From Roseiarcus sp963721905 (GTDB taxonomy: Bacteria; Pseudomonadota; Alphaproteobacteria; Rhizobiales; Beijerinckiaceae): a stretch of DNA of 64,000 nt. The first letter of the stretch is position 1. Each line of letters starts with the position of its first letter. The stretch is from positions 1-64,000 of the forward strand of contig CAVRMF010000030.1 in assembly GCA_963721905.1 (NCBI GenBank), read 5' to 3'. Below the pieces are notes generated by a model that did not search any database, had not been told where the DNA came from, and saw nothing but the letters and a program-made list of their open reading frames with translations. The translations under genes and the position numbers were made by a program. Below, piece by piece: positions 53,224-61,775 of this stretch.

Positions 53224-53421
53224 CTCGGTCCTTAGAAACAATCGGAGGTGACGGGAAGCCGACCCGCGGCCGCCGTCTGGGAGGCGATAAGCGCCGGTTC
53301 GCCTCCACGCCCATATCGCGACAAGCGCCGTCTTTCAAGCCGCCAAGGCGCCACCCTGATCGACGCCTGAATGGCGCGACTTGCAAGCGTCCCGAAGCCA
53401 ATAAATTCTGGGGCAGGAAAC

Positions 53422-54429
53422 ATGAAAAACTTCATTGAGCAGTGGGAGGCGCTTTGCGCGTCTTCGCCCATCCTGCGCTTCGTCGACATCAACCTGCGTG
53501 GCGTCGGGCAGGTCATGTTCCAGGACAATCCGTTGACCGGACTCCTGTTCCTCGCTGCGATGGCATGGGGGTCGCTTGCAGCGCGCGCGCCGGAGGTCCT
53601 CATCGCCGGAGCGCTCGCGGTGGTGACGGCGACGCTCGCGGCGCTTTGGCTCAGAGTTGACAGGCCTTCGTTGAACGCTGGGCTCTACGGTTATAACGGG
53701 GTGCTCGTTGGGCTCGCGCTCGCGACGTTCATTACGCCCGGACCATTGCTCTGGGTCTATGTCGTCCTTGGCGCCGTGGTTTCGGTGGTCGCGACGATCG
53801 GAACCACGAATGCGCTGAAGCCGCTCGGCGTCGCGGCGTTGACGTTTCCCTTCGTCATCGTCACCTGGGTCCTGCTGCTGGCGACCTATGGCTTTTCTGG
53901 CCTCGCCGGCGAGGGCCTGCCCTCGGCTGCGGTAATCTCGCCGGTCGAACTGCTGCCGGAGGATTTGCTCGGATGGGGCGACTTCGTCAAAGGCGTGCTG
54001 CTCAGCATCTCGCAGGTGTTCCTCAAGGGCAGCGGAATTGCCGCCCTGCTCCTGCTCGCGGGGCTCGCCGCAAGCTCGGTCCCGGCCGCCGCCTTCGCGC
54101 TCGGCGGCGCCATCCTCGCGGTCGTCACCGCCCATCTCTTCGGCGCCGAAAGCGATCTCATCGTCGGGGGCCTTCTCGGCTTCAGTCCGGTCCTGACCGC
54201 GATCGCGCTCGGCGCGACGTTCCACCGGCCGAGCCTCCGCGTCGCCGCCTATGCGGCGCTCGGCACGGTCTTCACCGTCGTGGCGCAGGCCGCTCTCGAT
54301 GTCGCCTTGAGGCCGTTCGCGATTCCGGCGCTGACGGCGCCATTCATACTTGTATCGTGGATGTTCCTGCTCCCGCGCCAGTCCTTCGATGAAGGGCAGA
54401 GCGGAGGCGGTGATTCCGGCGTGGGCTAG
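53422..54429 (+). CDS. Urea transporter (UT family)
   Basis: The 335-residue inner-membrane channel facilitates urea entry. The two homologous halves are visible: QDNPLTGLLFLAAMAWGS and LNAGLYGYNGVLVGLALA in the first, and the related GFSPVLTAIALG and IPALTAPFILVSWMF in the second. ATG 53422 is preceded by CAGGAAA. It diverges from the efflux operon (a 198-bp spacer) and converges on the DUF1576 permease gene. No urease genes are in the window, so the source of urea metabolism lies elsewhere. Confidence 0.92.
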   Translation: MKNFIEQWEALCASSPILRFVDINLRGVGQVMFQDNPLTGLLFLAAMAWGSLAARAPEVLIAGALAVVTATLAALWLRVDRPSLNAGLYGYNGVLVGLALATFITPGPLLWVYVVLGAVVSVVATIGTTNALKPLGVAALTFPFVIVTWVLLLATYGFSGLAGEGLPSAAVISPVELLPEDLLGWGDFVKGVLLSISQVFLKGSGIAALLLLAGLAASSVPAAAFALGGAILAVVTAHLFGAESDLIVGGLLGFSPVLTAIALGATFHRPSLRVAAYAALGTVFTVVAQAALDVALRPFAIPALTAPFILVSWMFLLPRQSFDEGQSGGGDSGVG

Positions 54430-54553
54430 AGCCCCGAGCCGCGACCTGTGCGGTTCCGGCGGCGATGAAGCCTTTTCAGCGGTTTAGGCGCGCCTTTTTC
54501 TGCAACTTTGCGTGGCCGGCCGCAATATGGTTAATACATGTGCATGGCGTATA

Positions 54554-55852
54554 TCACGCCTTCAAATCCCCGTCGTCGTAACCGAACCCCGCCCGCACCG
54601 CGAGGATAACCGGGACCAGCACCGAGGCCACGATCCCTGCGGCGAAGCCGTTGTTGTATAAGTTGAGGCCCGCATGCAGCGGCCCGACGCTCATCGCGGC
54701 GGACGCATGGAGAAAGCCGGCGACGAGGCCCCATTGCCAGCCGAAGCGTCCTGCGATTGGCGCCAGCGTCGTGCCGAAGAGGGCCGCGAGCGTGGCCGAC
54801 GGATCGGCTGCCGCCCAGGGTTTCACGAGCGAGCCGATGAAAACGCCGAGCATGATCGGAACGATGTTGCGCGGGTGCTTGCCGTAGGCCGAGAAGCCGA
54901 CGATGGTCAGGATCGCGCCGATCACCGGACCGTTCAGATCGCCGCCGATCGCGAGCACGTAGATCATGCCGACGAACCCGGTGAGGCCCATGTTGGCGAG
55001 CGTCGGACCGAACCCCGCCATCGCGATGAAGTCGCTCGGCGCCTGTCCGGGCGCCTGCATGATCGTGCGTACGCCGCTGAGCGCGCCCCGGTCGAGGAGA
55101 TAACCGGCGCCGAGCATGGAGGCGAACACGATCGAGAGGAAGATCGCCAGCAGGAGGTTATTCCCGTTCGTCCAGATGAACACCGGATCGGGCACGAAGC
55201 CGTAGGATTTGTAGAGCGCGACGATCAGCGTCCCGACGATCCCGGCGGTGAACCCCATGTTGTAGAGGCTGAAGCCCATATGCGCCTTGAAGAGATGCGC
55301 GCCCGCGGGCGGGAGGACGAAGCCTATCACGAGGCTGGTCGCCAAAGCGAGCGGGAGGCTGAGGGCGAACGGGATCGATGTGCTGAACAGGATCTCGGAA
55401 AAGACGGGCGCGAGCGCGGCGCCGAAAAACGCTGTGTTGACATGCGACGCAAACGGTTCGCGCCTGAATTTCGAATAGAGATAGACGCCGAGCACGATCG
55501 CCCAAACGTTGAGAAGGTTCTTGCCGAAGAGGCCGAAGCCCAGCACCAGAAACAGGGCAGCGACCGAAGCGCCGGTGATCCTGGCGCCGGTCCAATGGTA
55601 GATGAAGGCGGCCGCGAGCGTCAGCAGCCCGGCGTTGACGCAACCGCCGCCGACGCCGCCGACGCCGAAATAATCGGTGAGGAGCGCGTCGCGCGTCGTA
55701 AGGATGTCGGCGAGGCCGGCGAGCAGCGCCGCCGGCGGCTGGAGCACGAGCCCGAAGAGGACGAAGACAGCCGCGTAAGCCGCGACGATCAGGAGAATCG
55801 TGCGTTCGGGCGTCGCCCCCGGCGGGTCGGCTGGCGCTTGTTGAGCCGTCAT
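54554..55852 (-). CDS. DUF1576 integral membrane protein
   Basis: The 432-residue protein has about 12 hydrophobic segments with glycine-rich internal repeats. AHMGFSLYNMGFTAGIVGTL near the middle and PLHAGLNLYNNGFAAGIVAS near the end are clearly related, suggesting an inverted or tandem duplicated fold. This is the DUF1576 pattern. ATG 55852 has a strong GGGAGGG site 7-13 nt upstream. Function is unknown. It converges with the urea transporter gene, and the two LYN/GLYGYNG helix motifs look superficially alike. Confidence 0.82.
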   Translation of the reverse strand: MTAQQAPADPPGATPERTILLIVAAYAAVFVLFGLVLQPPAALLAGLADILTTRDALLTDYFGVGGVGGGCVNAGLLTLAAAFIYHWTGARITGASVAALFLVLGFGLFGKNLLNVWAIVLGVYLYSKFRREPFASHVNTAFFGAALAPVFSEILFSTSIPFALSLPLALATSLVIGFVLPPAGAHLFKAHMGFSLYNMGFTAGIVGTLIVALYKSYGFVPDPVFIWTNGNNLLLAIFLSIVFASMLGAGYLLDRGALSGVRTIMQAPGQAPSDFIAMAGFGPTLANMGLTGFVGMIYVLAIGGDLNGPVIGAILTIVGFSAYGKHPRNIVPIMLGVFIGSLVKPWAAADPSATLAALFGTTLAPIAGRFGWQWGLVAGFLHASAAMSVGPLHAGLNLYNNGFAAGIVASVLVPVILAVRAGFGYDDGDLKA

Positions 55853-56038
55853 TGGACGCCCTCCCAAGCGGATATTAGCCGATTCCGCCGCGCTAAGGTC
55901 AGAACCCAATAAGCTCGACCGGTTTCGACCCAGAGCCGAGGCGAGAGATTGAATGTCCCGCGTCGACGTATAGCGGTCGTTGCGGATCGCCTCGTGGACG
56001 TCTCGAAATAGGCTGTCACATGTTTGAGTTAAGGCCGC

Positions 56039-56209
56039 CGAGTGGCGGAGCGATCGCTCCTGCGGCAGCTCCGCCTTGCGCAATCCTCCAGCGCGACGGT
56101 CGTCTGGACCGCGGACTTCCTGCCGGACGACGTCAAGCCGTGGCTCGCCGCGGCAATCGAGGCGGGCAGGCAGGCGACGAAGCGGTCGCTCGACGCGCTG
56201 GCGAAATGA
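56039..56209 (+). pseudogene. SRPBCC-type protein, 3' fragment
   Basis: The open frame ends in SSATVVWTADFLPDDVKPWL followed by AAAIEAGRQATKRSLDALAK and a stop. That is the usual last strand and C-terminal helix of polyketide cyclase/SRPBCC-like small-molecule-binding proteins. No start codon or upstream domain is present, so only the last ~55 codons remain. Confidence 0.6.
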
Positions 56210-56344
56210 GCGACGCCTTTAGCAGGCGCCGAGAGCTGGACGTCGGAAGGCCCCGAGTGATGAAAGTCTGACGCTCGGCATCCCGCAACAACAGACGGCG
56301 GAAGTCGACTTCAAGCGGTCGCCCAGGGCCGTGAGTCGCGGCCA

Positions 56345-56540
56345 CCCCGCGGAATCCCCGCCTTGCGTGGGCCCTCAAAGACGCGCTCGCACCCCGCGAG
56401 GTAGACCGGATTATCGCTGAACGAGCCAAAGGCAGCTCGGAACCGCGCAATCGTCGCCTGCGGATTGAGGGCCAGCGCGGCCTGGAGCGAGGCTCGCGCT
56501 TCCTCCAACCGGCCAAGAATCGCCAACGGAGTGCCAGGCC
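56345..56540 (-). pseudogene. Adenylate cyclase/TPR protein, 3' fragment
   Basis: About 60 codons read AILGRLEEARASLQAALALN and end DNPVYLAGCERVFEGPRKAG. This is the characteristic C-terminal TPR and tail of the same cyclase-TPR protein family as the intact gene at 35434-37206. Neither the catalytic domain nor a start codon is present. Confidence 0.65.
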
Positions 56541-56545
56541 CAGCA

Positions 56546-56719
56546 ATGAAGGGGAAGTCGACCTGCCACATGCACGGCGGTAAGTCGCCCGGCGCTCCGG
56601 GCAACCGCAACAATTGGCGGCGCGGCGGCCGCTCGTCCGAGACGATCGCCTTGCGGAAGGAAGCGAACGAGCTTTGCCGCGCCGCGCGCAAGACGCTGGC
56701 CGAGATCGAGTCGGAATGA
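56546..56719 (+). pseudogene. HGG-motif small protein fragment
   Basis: The frame encodes CHMHGGKSPGAPGNRNNWRR, then SETIALRKEANELCRAARKT. This is a recognisable C/HGG-type small protein often found near phage or mobile genes in alphaproteobacteria. The N-terminal part is missing or replaced by unrelated sequence, and it starts where the antisense cyclase fragment ends. Confidence 0.55.
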
Positions 56720-56817
56720 CCGGCGTCCCGAGTTTTCCGTAGCGCTACGCCGCCCAGCCAGGCCCAAGACGTGGCGCGTGTCCTGAGGGGTGGCCGAGCC
56801 GCGTGAGGGTCGTCCGG

Positions 56818-57021
56818 TCAGCCGTCGACCTTGTCGGCGTCCCGCCAGAACTCCGGCACTTCGATTTCGTGCTCGATGCACCAGAGCTTCGGCGAGTGGC
56901 CGCCCCAGCTCAAGCCGATCCACGTCTCTCTGTTGAGCGGCAGACCATTCTGGACCATGTAGGCCAGCGTCGGGCAGCTCTCGGCTGCCAAGGTAAGGCG
57001 CGGGTGGAGGACGACGGGCAT
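56818..57021 (-). CDS. Small hypothetical protein, phage-like
   Basis: The last 67 residues of this frame form a plausible small protein: MPVVLHPRLTLAAESCPTLA, followed by YMVQNGLPLNRETWIGLSW and an acidic HEIEVPEFWRD end. The NGLPLxRExWI pattern recurs in small proteins near mobile DNA in Hyphomicrobiales, from memory. ATG 57021 is taken as the start; ATG 56958 is the alternative. No strong ribosome-binding site is visible. Function unknown. Confidence 0.4.
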   Translation of the reverse strand: MPVVLHPRLTLAAESCPTLAYMVQNGLPLNRETWIGLSWGGHSPKLWCIEHEIEVPEFWRDADKVDG

Positions 57022-57207
57022 CCAAGCAATTGTACAGGGCCCGGTGACTTCGTCCAGCGCGTCATTGTGGCTAGCCGCCCGCCAGCCGCCGCCACCACGG
57101 CCGCCGACGCTCTTCCGCCAGCGCGTCGAGCCGTTGCTGAAACGTCGCACGGAGCAGGTTGCGGGACAGGACGATGCGCCCTTGTCAACGCACGGTTACG
57201 GGATCGA

Positions 57208-57372
57208 CTAGGCGACCTCGACGAACACGACGTCGGCGACGCGCTTCAGGGTCTGGAATTTTCCGTTGAGGGCGACACCGCGGACGCAATCGATGCCGGC
57301 GATGCTTCCGCGCCAAACAAGGCGGAACACGAGTTTGGGGCTGCCGATGAGGGTGAAGGTTTGTCCGATCAT
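57208..57372 (-). CDS. Small hypothetical protein with a strong ribosome-binding site
   Basis: The 54-residue product starts MIGQTFTLIGSPKLVFRLVW and ends VADVVFVEVA. GGAGGT lies 7-12 nt before the ATG, which is unusually good for this stretch. The protein is mostly beta-strand and has no signal peptide. It lies 186 bp upstream of another small minus-strand gene and may be co-transcribed with it. The family is not recognised. Confidence 0.45.
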   Translation of the reverse strand: MIGQTFTLIGSPKLVFRLVWRGSIAGIDCVRGVALNGKFQTLKRVADVVFVEVA

Positions 57373-57846
57373 AACGCGACCTCCGCTTCCGTGCGGCAAA
57401 GCCACACAGCATATTCAATGAACGTGTTTTCCCCCGATAAAAGGGATTGCGCGCAGCGGCCCGTCTCAACTTGCCAATCTTCTGTTTTCTCAGGCCAATC
57501 GCGCGCGCCGTTGCCGCCGCCACCTCGGCCTTGCGCGCTGAAAATGCGGGATATTTGCGAAAAACCGGCATCCACTTTTTCGCATCCCGCTTTGGTGGGT
57601 GCGGTTTGGACGCGTGATCGTCAGCCAGCCACGGCGGAAAGATTGGCCCCGAAAGGCAGAAATTAGGCCCTTCGAAACAAGACGTGCCCGCTTCTGTCCG
57701 CTACCCGACTATCCGTGGCTGTTCACGCTCGCTCGGGATCTGCGACGCGGCTCACAGACTCCGCTGCACCGTAAGGTACGAGCGCCATGAGGCGATCGGT
57801 ACAAGAGCGTTCCGGTGCGTCGACCCAAAGCAATAGGGACAAAGCA
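57373..57846. other. Non-coding stretch
   Basis: No gene is supported here. It holds the start region of the small minus-strand gene and the promoter region of the secreted protein at 57847. An AT-rich patch with TGTTTTCCCCCGATAAAAGG (around 57427) is the only compositional change. Confidence 0.4.
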
Positions 57847-58248
57847 ATGAATCTACACTCAATACTTCCAATCGTTGCCGTCGTGCCGCTCGCTCTTCCT
57901 GCGCCGGCGACGGCGCGCGACCATGCGGCCTATCTCGCCTCTGTCGCCACTTACAAACCTATGGCCGGCTTTAATCACGTGGTCGGCAACAAGCGGTTCG
58001 TCGGCTATTTCCTCACCGCGCCAGATCTCTGCCGCGTGACGGTGTTCGAGGCGATCGCCGACGACGAGGCCCTGGTCACCCCGCCGCGCCGGCTTGAGAT
58101 CGACATCAAGGCCGCCGACCGCGCCGAACTCGACGCCGGCGAGGGGGCGGCGCTTGCGATCGCCTGCACCGCCGACGCCGACGCGATCAAGATCGCTCCG
58201 CAACTGCCGGCCGCGGTCGGCGTGCGCCTTGACCACCCGTCTGATTGA
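57847..58248 (+). CDS. Secreted hypothetical protein
   Basis: The 133-residue product has a signal peptide (MNLHSILPIVAVVPLALPAP, cleaved near ATA-RDH). The mature part is beta-rich, with two cysteines (APDLCRVTVF and AIACTADAD) that can form a disulphide. AGGGACAAAGCA precedes the ATG. It is probably periplasmic, and no known family was recognised. It lies alone within a region of gene debris and looks like an intact gene there. Confidence 0.62.
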   Translation: MNLHSILPIVAVVPLALPAPATARDHAAYLASVATYKPMAGFNHVVGNKRFVGYFLTAPDLCRVTVFEAIADDEALVTPPRRLEIDIKAADRAELDAGEGAALAIACTADADAIKIAPQLPAAVGVRLDHPSD

Positions 58249-58439
58249 CGCCGGCGCGCTTCGGGGCAGGCCTGCGATCGGAGGGGATTCTAAAAGGCAA
58301 GTCGCCATCGCCTTTGACAGACGCGCTTTTGGGGCCGCGCACCAGCCGGAACCCGATCATGTCCAACGATACGCTTGACGCTTCGCGGACGGCCGGTGTC
58401 GACGTTAAGCGGCGCTCGAGATTGCGGCCGTGGACGTCG

Positions 58440-58592
58440 CAGGTAACGGGAGAATGCGGAAGGGCCACCCCGCGCTCCGCCAACAAATCCTCGACGTCAG
58501 GCAGACTGAGGCCGAACCGGAGGGTAGAGGCATATTGCCTGGTGAATGATCTCAGGCGGGAAGCGATATCCGCTGTAGCTGATTTTCTTCAT
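58440..58592 (-). pseudogene. IS6-family transposase N-terminal remnant
   Basis: The minus strand reads YRFPPEIIHQAICLY in one frame and LSLPDVEDLLAERGV in another. Together these match the start of IS6-family transposases, where a conserved Y-R-x-P-x-E-I-I-x-x-A and then D-V-E-x-L-L-A-E-R-G are adjacent. A frameshift separates them and the DDE domain is missing. The rest of the 58249-58860 spacer holds no gene. Confidence 0.6.
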
Positions 58593-58860
58593 CCGGCGGG
58601 CTACCGGGCTGCTACGAGTACGCAAGAGCCCAATCCGCGGTGACAATGCCCCAGCCGAGGAATGTGAGGGCGCCAAGGGCTGGTCGATTTGGGTTGCATG
58701 CCCGAAGCGCTGTCGGGATCGGCAGTCGGCCGACGGAAGCAAGATCGTCGCAAGCAAGCGATCAGAGTCGATCGGCGCAGGGCGAACCGCGGCATGTGCG
58801 CTACAAGGTTCCCAGGCGTCTTGCCTTTACGGGCCCTTCCGCTGCTTAATCCGCCAAGTC

Positions 58861-59952
58861 GTGACAACAGGGAGCGTTGACTTGAGCGGGGACGCGACCT
58901 CGCAGGGCCTGCCGACAGCGATGGGGTTTGCCGCCAAACAAGCGATTGACGCCCTGCGGCGGCGTAACGTCGCGACCACCCAGGTGCTGCGCGACGCAGG
59001 CATATCGGAGCGCGACCTCGCGGCGAGCGGGCCGCTCAATCATCGCGTATCAGCGGTGGGACAAAGCAGGCTCCTCGATTGCGCCGCGGAAGCGATCGAG
59101 GACACTGCTTTCGGTCTTCACCTGGCCGAGGAGACCGATCCTCGTGATGCGGGAATCATCTTCTATGCCATGTCCGCCGCGGAAAACCTCGGCGAAGCCC
59201 TGGCGCTCCTGGACCGCTATTCGCGGATCGCCAACGAGGCTGCGCGTTTGAAACTGACTGCAACGCCCGAGGGCCTCGTCGTCGAGATCGGTTTCGTCGG
59301 TCTGCCGCGACCTCTGGGCAGGCAGGGGGCTGAGTTCCTGATGGCGGTCACATTGCGCGCTCTGCGCGAGCTTGCTGGCCGTCACATCCGTCCGACCCGG
59401 GCGGCGTTCGCGCATGCCCGCAATGCCGATCTGCCGGAATACGAGCGCTTTTTTGGCTGCCCCGTCGAGTTCGGTCGAGCAGCTGGCGACGGCGTTTCGT
59501 CCGACCTGCTCGAATTCTCAAACGCCGCGGTCTCGGCTCCCCTCCTCACTGCCGACACGAAGCTGCTCAAAGCGCTTGAGCCCTTTTGCGACATGGCGGC
59601 GAAGGAGCGCAGGACCGCGTCGGATACGCTGCGCGCCGCGGTCGAGAAAGAAGTGGAAAAACTCCTGCCACATGGCAAGGCGCAAAAGCAAACCGTCGCA
59701 AGAACGCTCGGCATGAGCGTGCGAACGTTCTCGCGCAGGCTCAGTGTAGAGGAAACGACCTACGAGGACGTCGTAGACGAGTTGCGGCGCAGTCTGGCGC
59801 TCCAGTATCTCAAGGATCCGGGCATGTCCCTTTCCCAGATCGCTTGGCTGCTGGGCTACGAGGGCTCGACCTCCTTCAGCCATGCTTTCAAACGCTGGAC
59901 TGGTCATTCGCCGTCTGCGGCTCGCAAGGGGATTGCCGCTCCTCCCGCGTAA
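58861..59952 (+). CDS. AraC-family transcriptional regulator
   Basis: The 363-residue protein has an N-terminal ligand-type domain of the arabinose-binding-like group (about 20-220) and a C-terminal pair of helix-turn-helices. VARTLGMSVRTFSRRLSVEE is the first HTH and MSLSQIAWLLGYEGSTSFSH the second, ended by FKRWTGHSPSAARK. The annotated GTG start has no good ribosome-binding site. A TTG at 58882, 7 nt after AGGGAG, may be the true start. Its target is unknown. Confidence 0.88.
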   Translation: MTTGSVDLSGDATSQGLPTAMGFAAKQAIDALRRRNVATTQVLRDAGISERDLAASGPLNHRVSAVGQSRLLDCAAEAIEDTAFGLHLAEETDPRDAGIIFYAMSAAENLGEALALLDRYSRIANEAARLKLTATPEGLVVEIGFVGLPRPLGRQGAEFLMAVTLRALRELAGRHIRPTRAAFAHARNADLPEYERFFGCPVEFGRAAGDGVSSDLLEFSNAAVSAPLLTADTKLLKALEPFCDMAAKERRTASDTLRAAVEKEVEKLLPHGKAQKQTVARTLGMSVRTFSRRLSVEETTYEDVVDELRRSLALQYLKDPGMSLSQIAWLLGYEGSTSFSHAFKRWTGHSPSAARKGIAAPPA

Positions 59953-60107
59953 GCCCTGACACAGGGTCAGGTCACCCGCCGAAGTCCCACATAGAAGTTG
60001 GCCCGAGAAAGCAGAAGATTGGCAGGCGCGAACAGGCAGCAGCGCGCGATATCCCTTACCCAATTTCCCGTAGGCCAAGCATTGACCGCAAGGGCCGGAG
60101 ACATTCT

Positions 60108-60419
60108 ATGACGCCGGAAAATTGGCGCTTCTCGAGCGCAGCCGATGAAACCGCTATGGAGGCAATCGCAATCACTTATGACGCCTATGCAGCGATCGCG
60201 GCGGCATTGCCGCAGGGCGTCGACGCCAGGCCTGTCGAGCCAGCCGCGGGAAAGGTTTTCGTTTGGCTGGACGGTTCGCTCGCGGACTGTCTTGCCGCGC
60301 TGCGACGGCCTGGCGAAGATCATTCCGACGTCATCCTGCGGGTCGCCGCCATCGAGCAGGAAGAAGCGTGGCTCGCGCCGTCCGATCGGACGGGGAAGCT
60401 TTTTTTGTATCGGCATTAG
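60108..60419 (+). CDS. Hypothetical protein
   Basis: The 103-residue product starts at an ATG preceded by GGGCCGGAGACATTCT. The sequence MTPENWRFSSAADETAMEAI and the compact VFVWLDGSLADCLAALRRPG segment suggest a small soluble alpha/beta protein. I do not recognise it. An 18-nt leader directly before it recurs (16 of 18 bases) before the next gene, which begins 18 bp after its stop; the two are likely co-transcribed. Confidence 0.6.
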   Translation: MTPENWRFSSAADETAMEAIAITYDAYAAIAAALPQGVDARPVEPAAGKVFVWLDGSLADCLAALRRPGEDHSDVILRVAAIEQEEAWLAPSDRTGKLFLYRH

Positions 60420-60437
60420 AGCGAGGGCCGGGGACAT

Positions 60438-60626
60438 TTGAAACTGGAAATCGACGATCACGAGCGGCGAGCGATCGAGAGGTCGCTGGTCGCACGCAGG
60501 TCGCGCCTGATCGAGAAGGCTGAGGACACGACGCTGACGCCGGCTCGACGGCAGGCCGGCATTCTTGAGCTATCGGCGATCACGTCGGCGCTGCGAAAAC
60601 TGCGCTCGGAGAACCGGCGCACATAA
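60438..60626 (+). CDS. Small hypothetical protein
   Basis: The 62-residue product starts at a TTG after GGGCCGGGGACA. It is basic and helical (LEIDDHERRAIERSLVARRS, then QAGILELSAITSALRKLR) and could bind nucleic acid or a partner protein; that is a guess from charge only. The leader before it resembles the one before the preceding gene. The LuxR gene starts 88 bp later. Confidence 0.5.
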   Translation: MKLEIDDHERRAIERSLVARRSRLIEKAEDTTLTPARRQAGILELSAITSALRKLRSENRRT

Positions 60627-60713
60627 TCCGTTTTCACAAAAGCTGTGGGAACAACTCGGCGGCGTAACTCAACCTCGGTGCAGCCGCATAGCATTCGGGG
60701 GAAGGGATTCACA

Positions 60714-61481
60714 ATGGCATACGATGCGACTTGCATTCCAACTGATGAGGCGCGAGCGGAGACGCCACTCGCTGAAACCGGCCAGTTCTCCGAAGAAATT
60801 GACGAGCGCCGGGCGTATGGAAGCGGCGGAGCAAAGCTTGGCGATTTCATCGCGGTGATTGAAAGCCGCACCTTCATACGGGAGTGCATTCGCCAAAGCG
60901 TGCAATCGGCGTTTCCGCAACCGGTGCTTACCTATTCGACGGTTGTCGAACTGGAACGACAACATCTCCTCGCCTCGCCACAACTAATTATACTTTCCTG
61001 GATGGAAGATAGCAAGCTGGCGAGCACCAACGCCTTGAAAGTCTTATCTGAGATCGCTTCGAGAATACCAGTCATTGTCCTTGCTTACAACAATGACGCC
61101 CAACTGGCCAGGACCGCCATTTGCCATGGCGCGAAAGGTTACATCCCGGTGACCATGGGATTTGAGATTGCGATCGAGGCGGTGCGCTTTGTTCTCGCTG
61201 GGGGGACCTACGTGCCGATGGACTGCCTGCTCACGAGAGACCCGCCAGGAGACGCGCCGTCCCAGCCAACGACATCAGGCCTCGTCACAGGTCGTGAACT
61301 CGCAGTCATTCGGGCGATCCAGAAAGGCAAGTCGAATAAGGTAATAGCGTACGAGTTGAACATGTGTGAAAGTACGGTGAAAGTCCACGTACGAAATATC
61401 ATGAAGAAAATGAAGGCCAAGAATCGCACCGAGGTGGCGATTAACGCTCTCGTGGCTGAGACGCCGCTGCGAGAACGCTGA
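60714..61481 (+). CDS. LuxR-type regulator with a degenerate receiver domain
   Basis: The 255-residue protein has an N-terminal region of receiver fold (about 45-160) and a C-terminal LuxR/NarL helix-turn-helix (LVTGRELAVIRAIQKGKSNK, then ESTVKVHVRNIMKKMKAKNR). The receiver lacks the usual signature. The first acidic pair reads FIAVIESRTFIREC, the phospho-acceptor site reads LIILSWMED instead of an aspartate, and the lysine site reads GYIPVT. It probably does not respond to phosphorylation. ATG 60714 has GGGGGAAGGG upstream. A strong terminator follows about 190 bp downstream. Confidence 0.86.
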   Translation: MAYDATCIPTDEARAETPLAETGQFSEEIDERRAYGSGGAKLGDFIAVIESRTFIRECIRQSVQSAFPQPVLTYSTVVELERQHLLASPQLIILSWMEDSKLASTNALKVLSEIASRIPVIVLAYNNDAQLARTAICHGAKGYIPVTMGFEIAIEAVRFVLAGGTYVPMDCLLTRDPPGDAPSQPTTSGLVTGRELAVIRAIQKGKSNKVIAYELNMCESTVKVHVRNIMKKMKAKNRTEVAINALVAETPLRER

Positions 61482-61671
61482 ATGGATAGCCGTCGAGGCA
61501 GAAACGCCAATCCGTGATTTGGGCGTCGCTTCCGTGAACGAGCGCTTGTTGGCGATCAAGTATACATTTTGAAAAAGTATCGTGGGAATTTGCATACGGA
61601 CGATCGAAAAGCGCACCGAGACTGTCAGCCCGGATTTATGAAGCAAGCCGAATTGCCAGGGGCCGGGGTTA

Positions 61672-61711
61672 AACACTCGCAGACCAATTCTGGTCTGCGA
61701 GTGTTTTTTTT
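61672..61711 (+). terminator. Rho-independent terminator
   Basis: A perfect 15-bp stem (AACACTCGCAGACCA and its complement) with a 4-nt ATTC loop is followed by a run of eight T residues. It ends the transcript that contains the LuxR regulator gene. The preceding 190 bp from the stop at 61481 have no gene. Confidence 0.95.
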
Positions 61712-61775
61712 GCGCGTTCGTAACGCTCAGCAATTTGAGCGCTCCCCTCTGGCGCTGGAGAAAATAGAGATCAAA

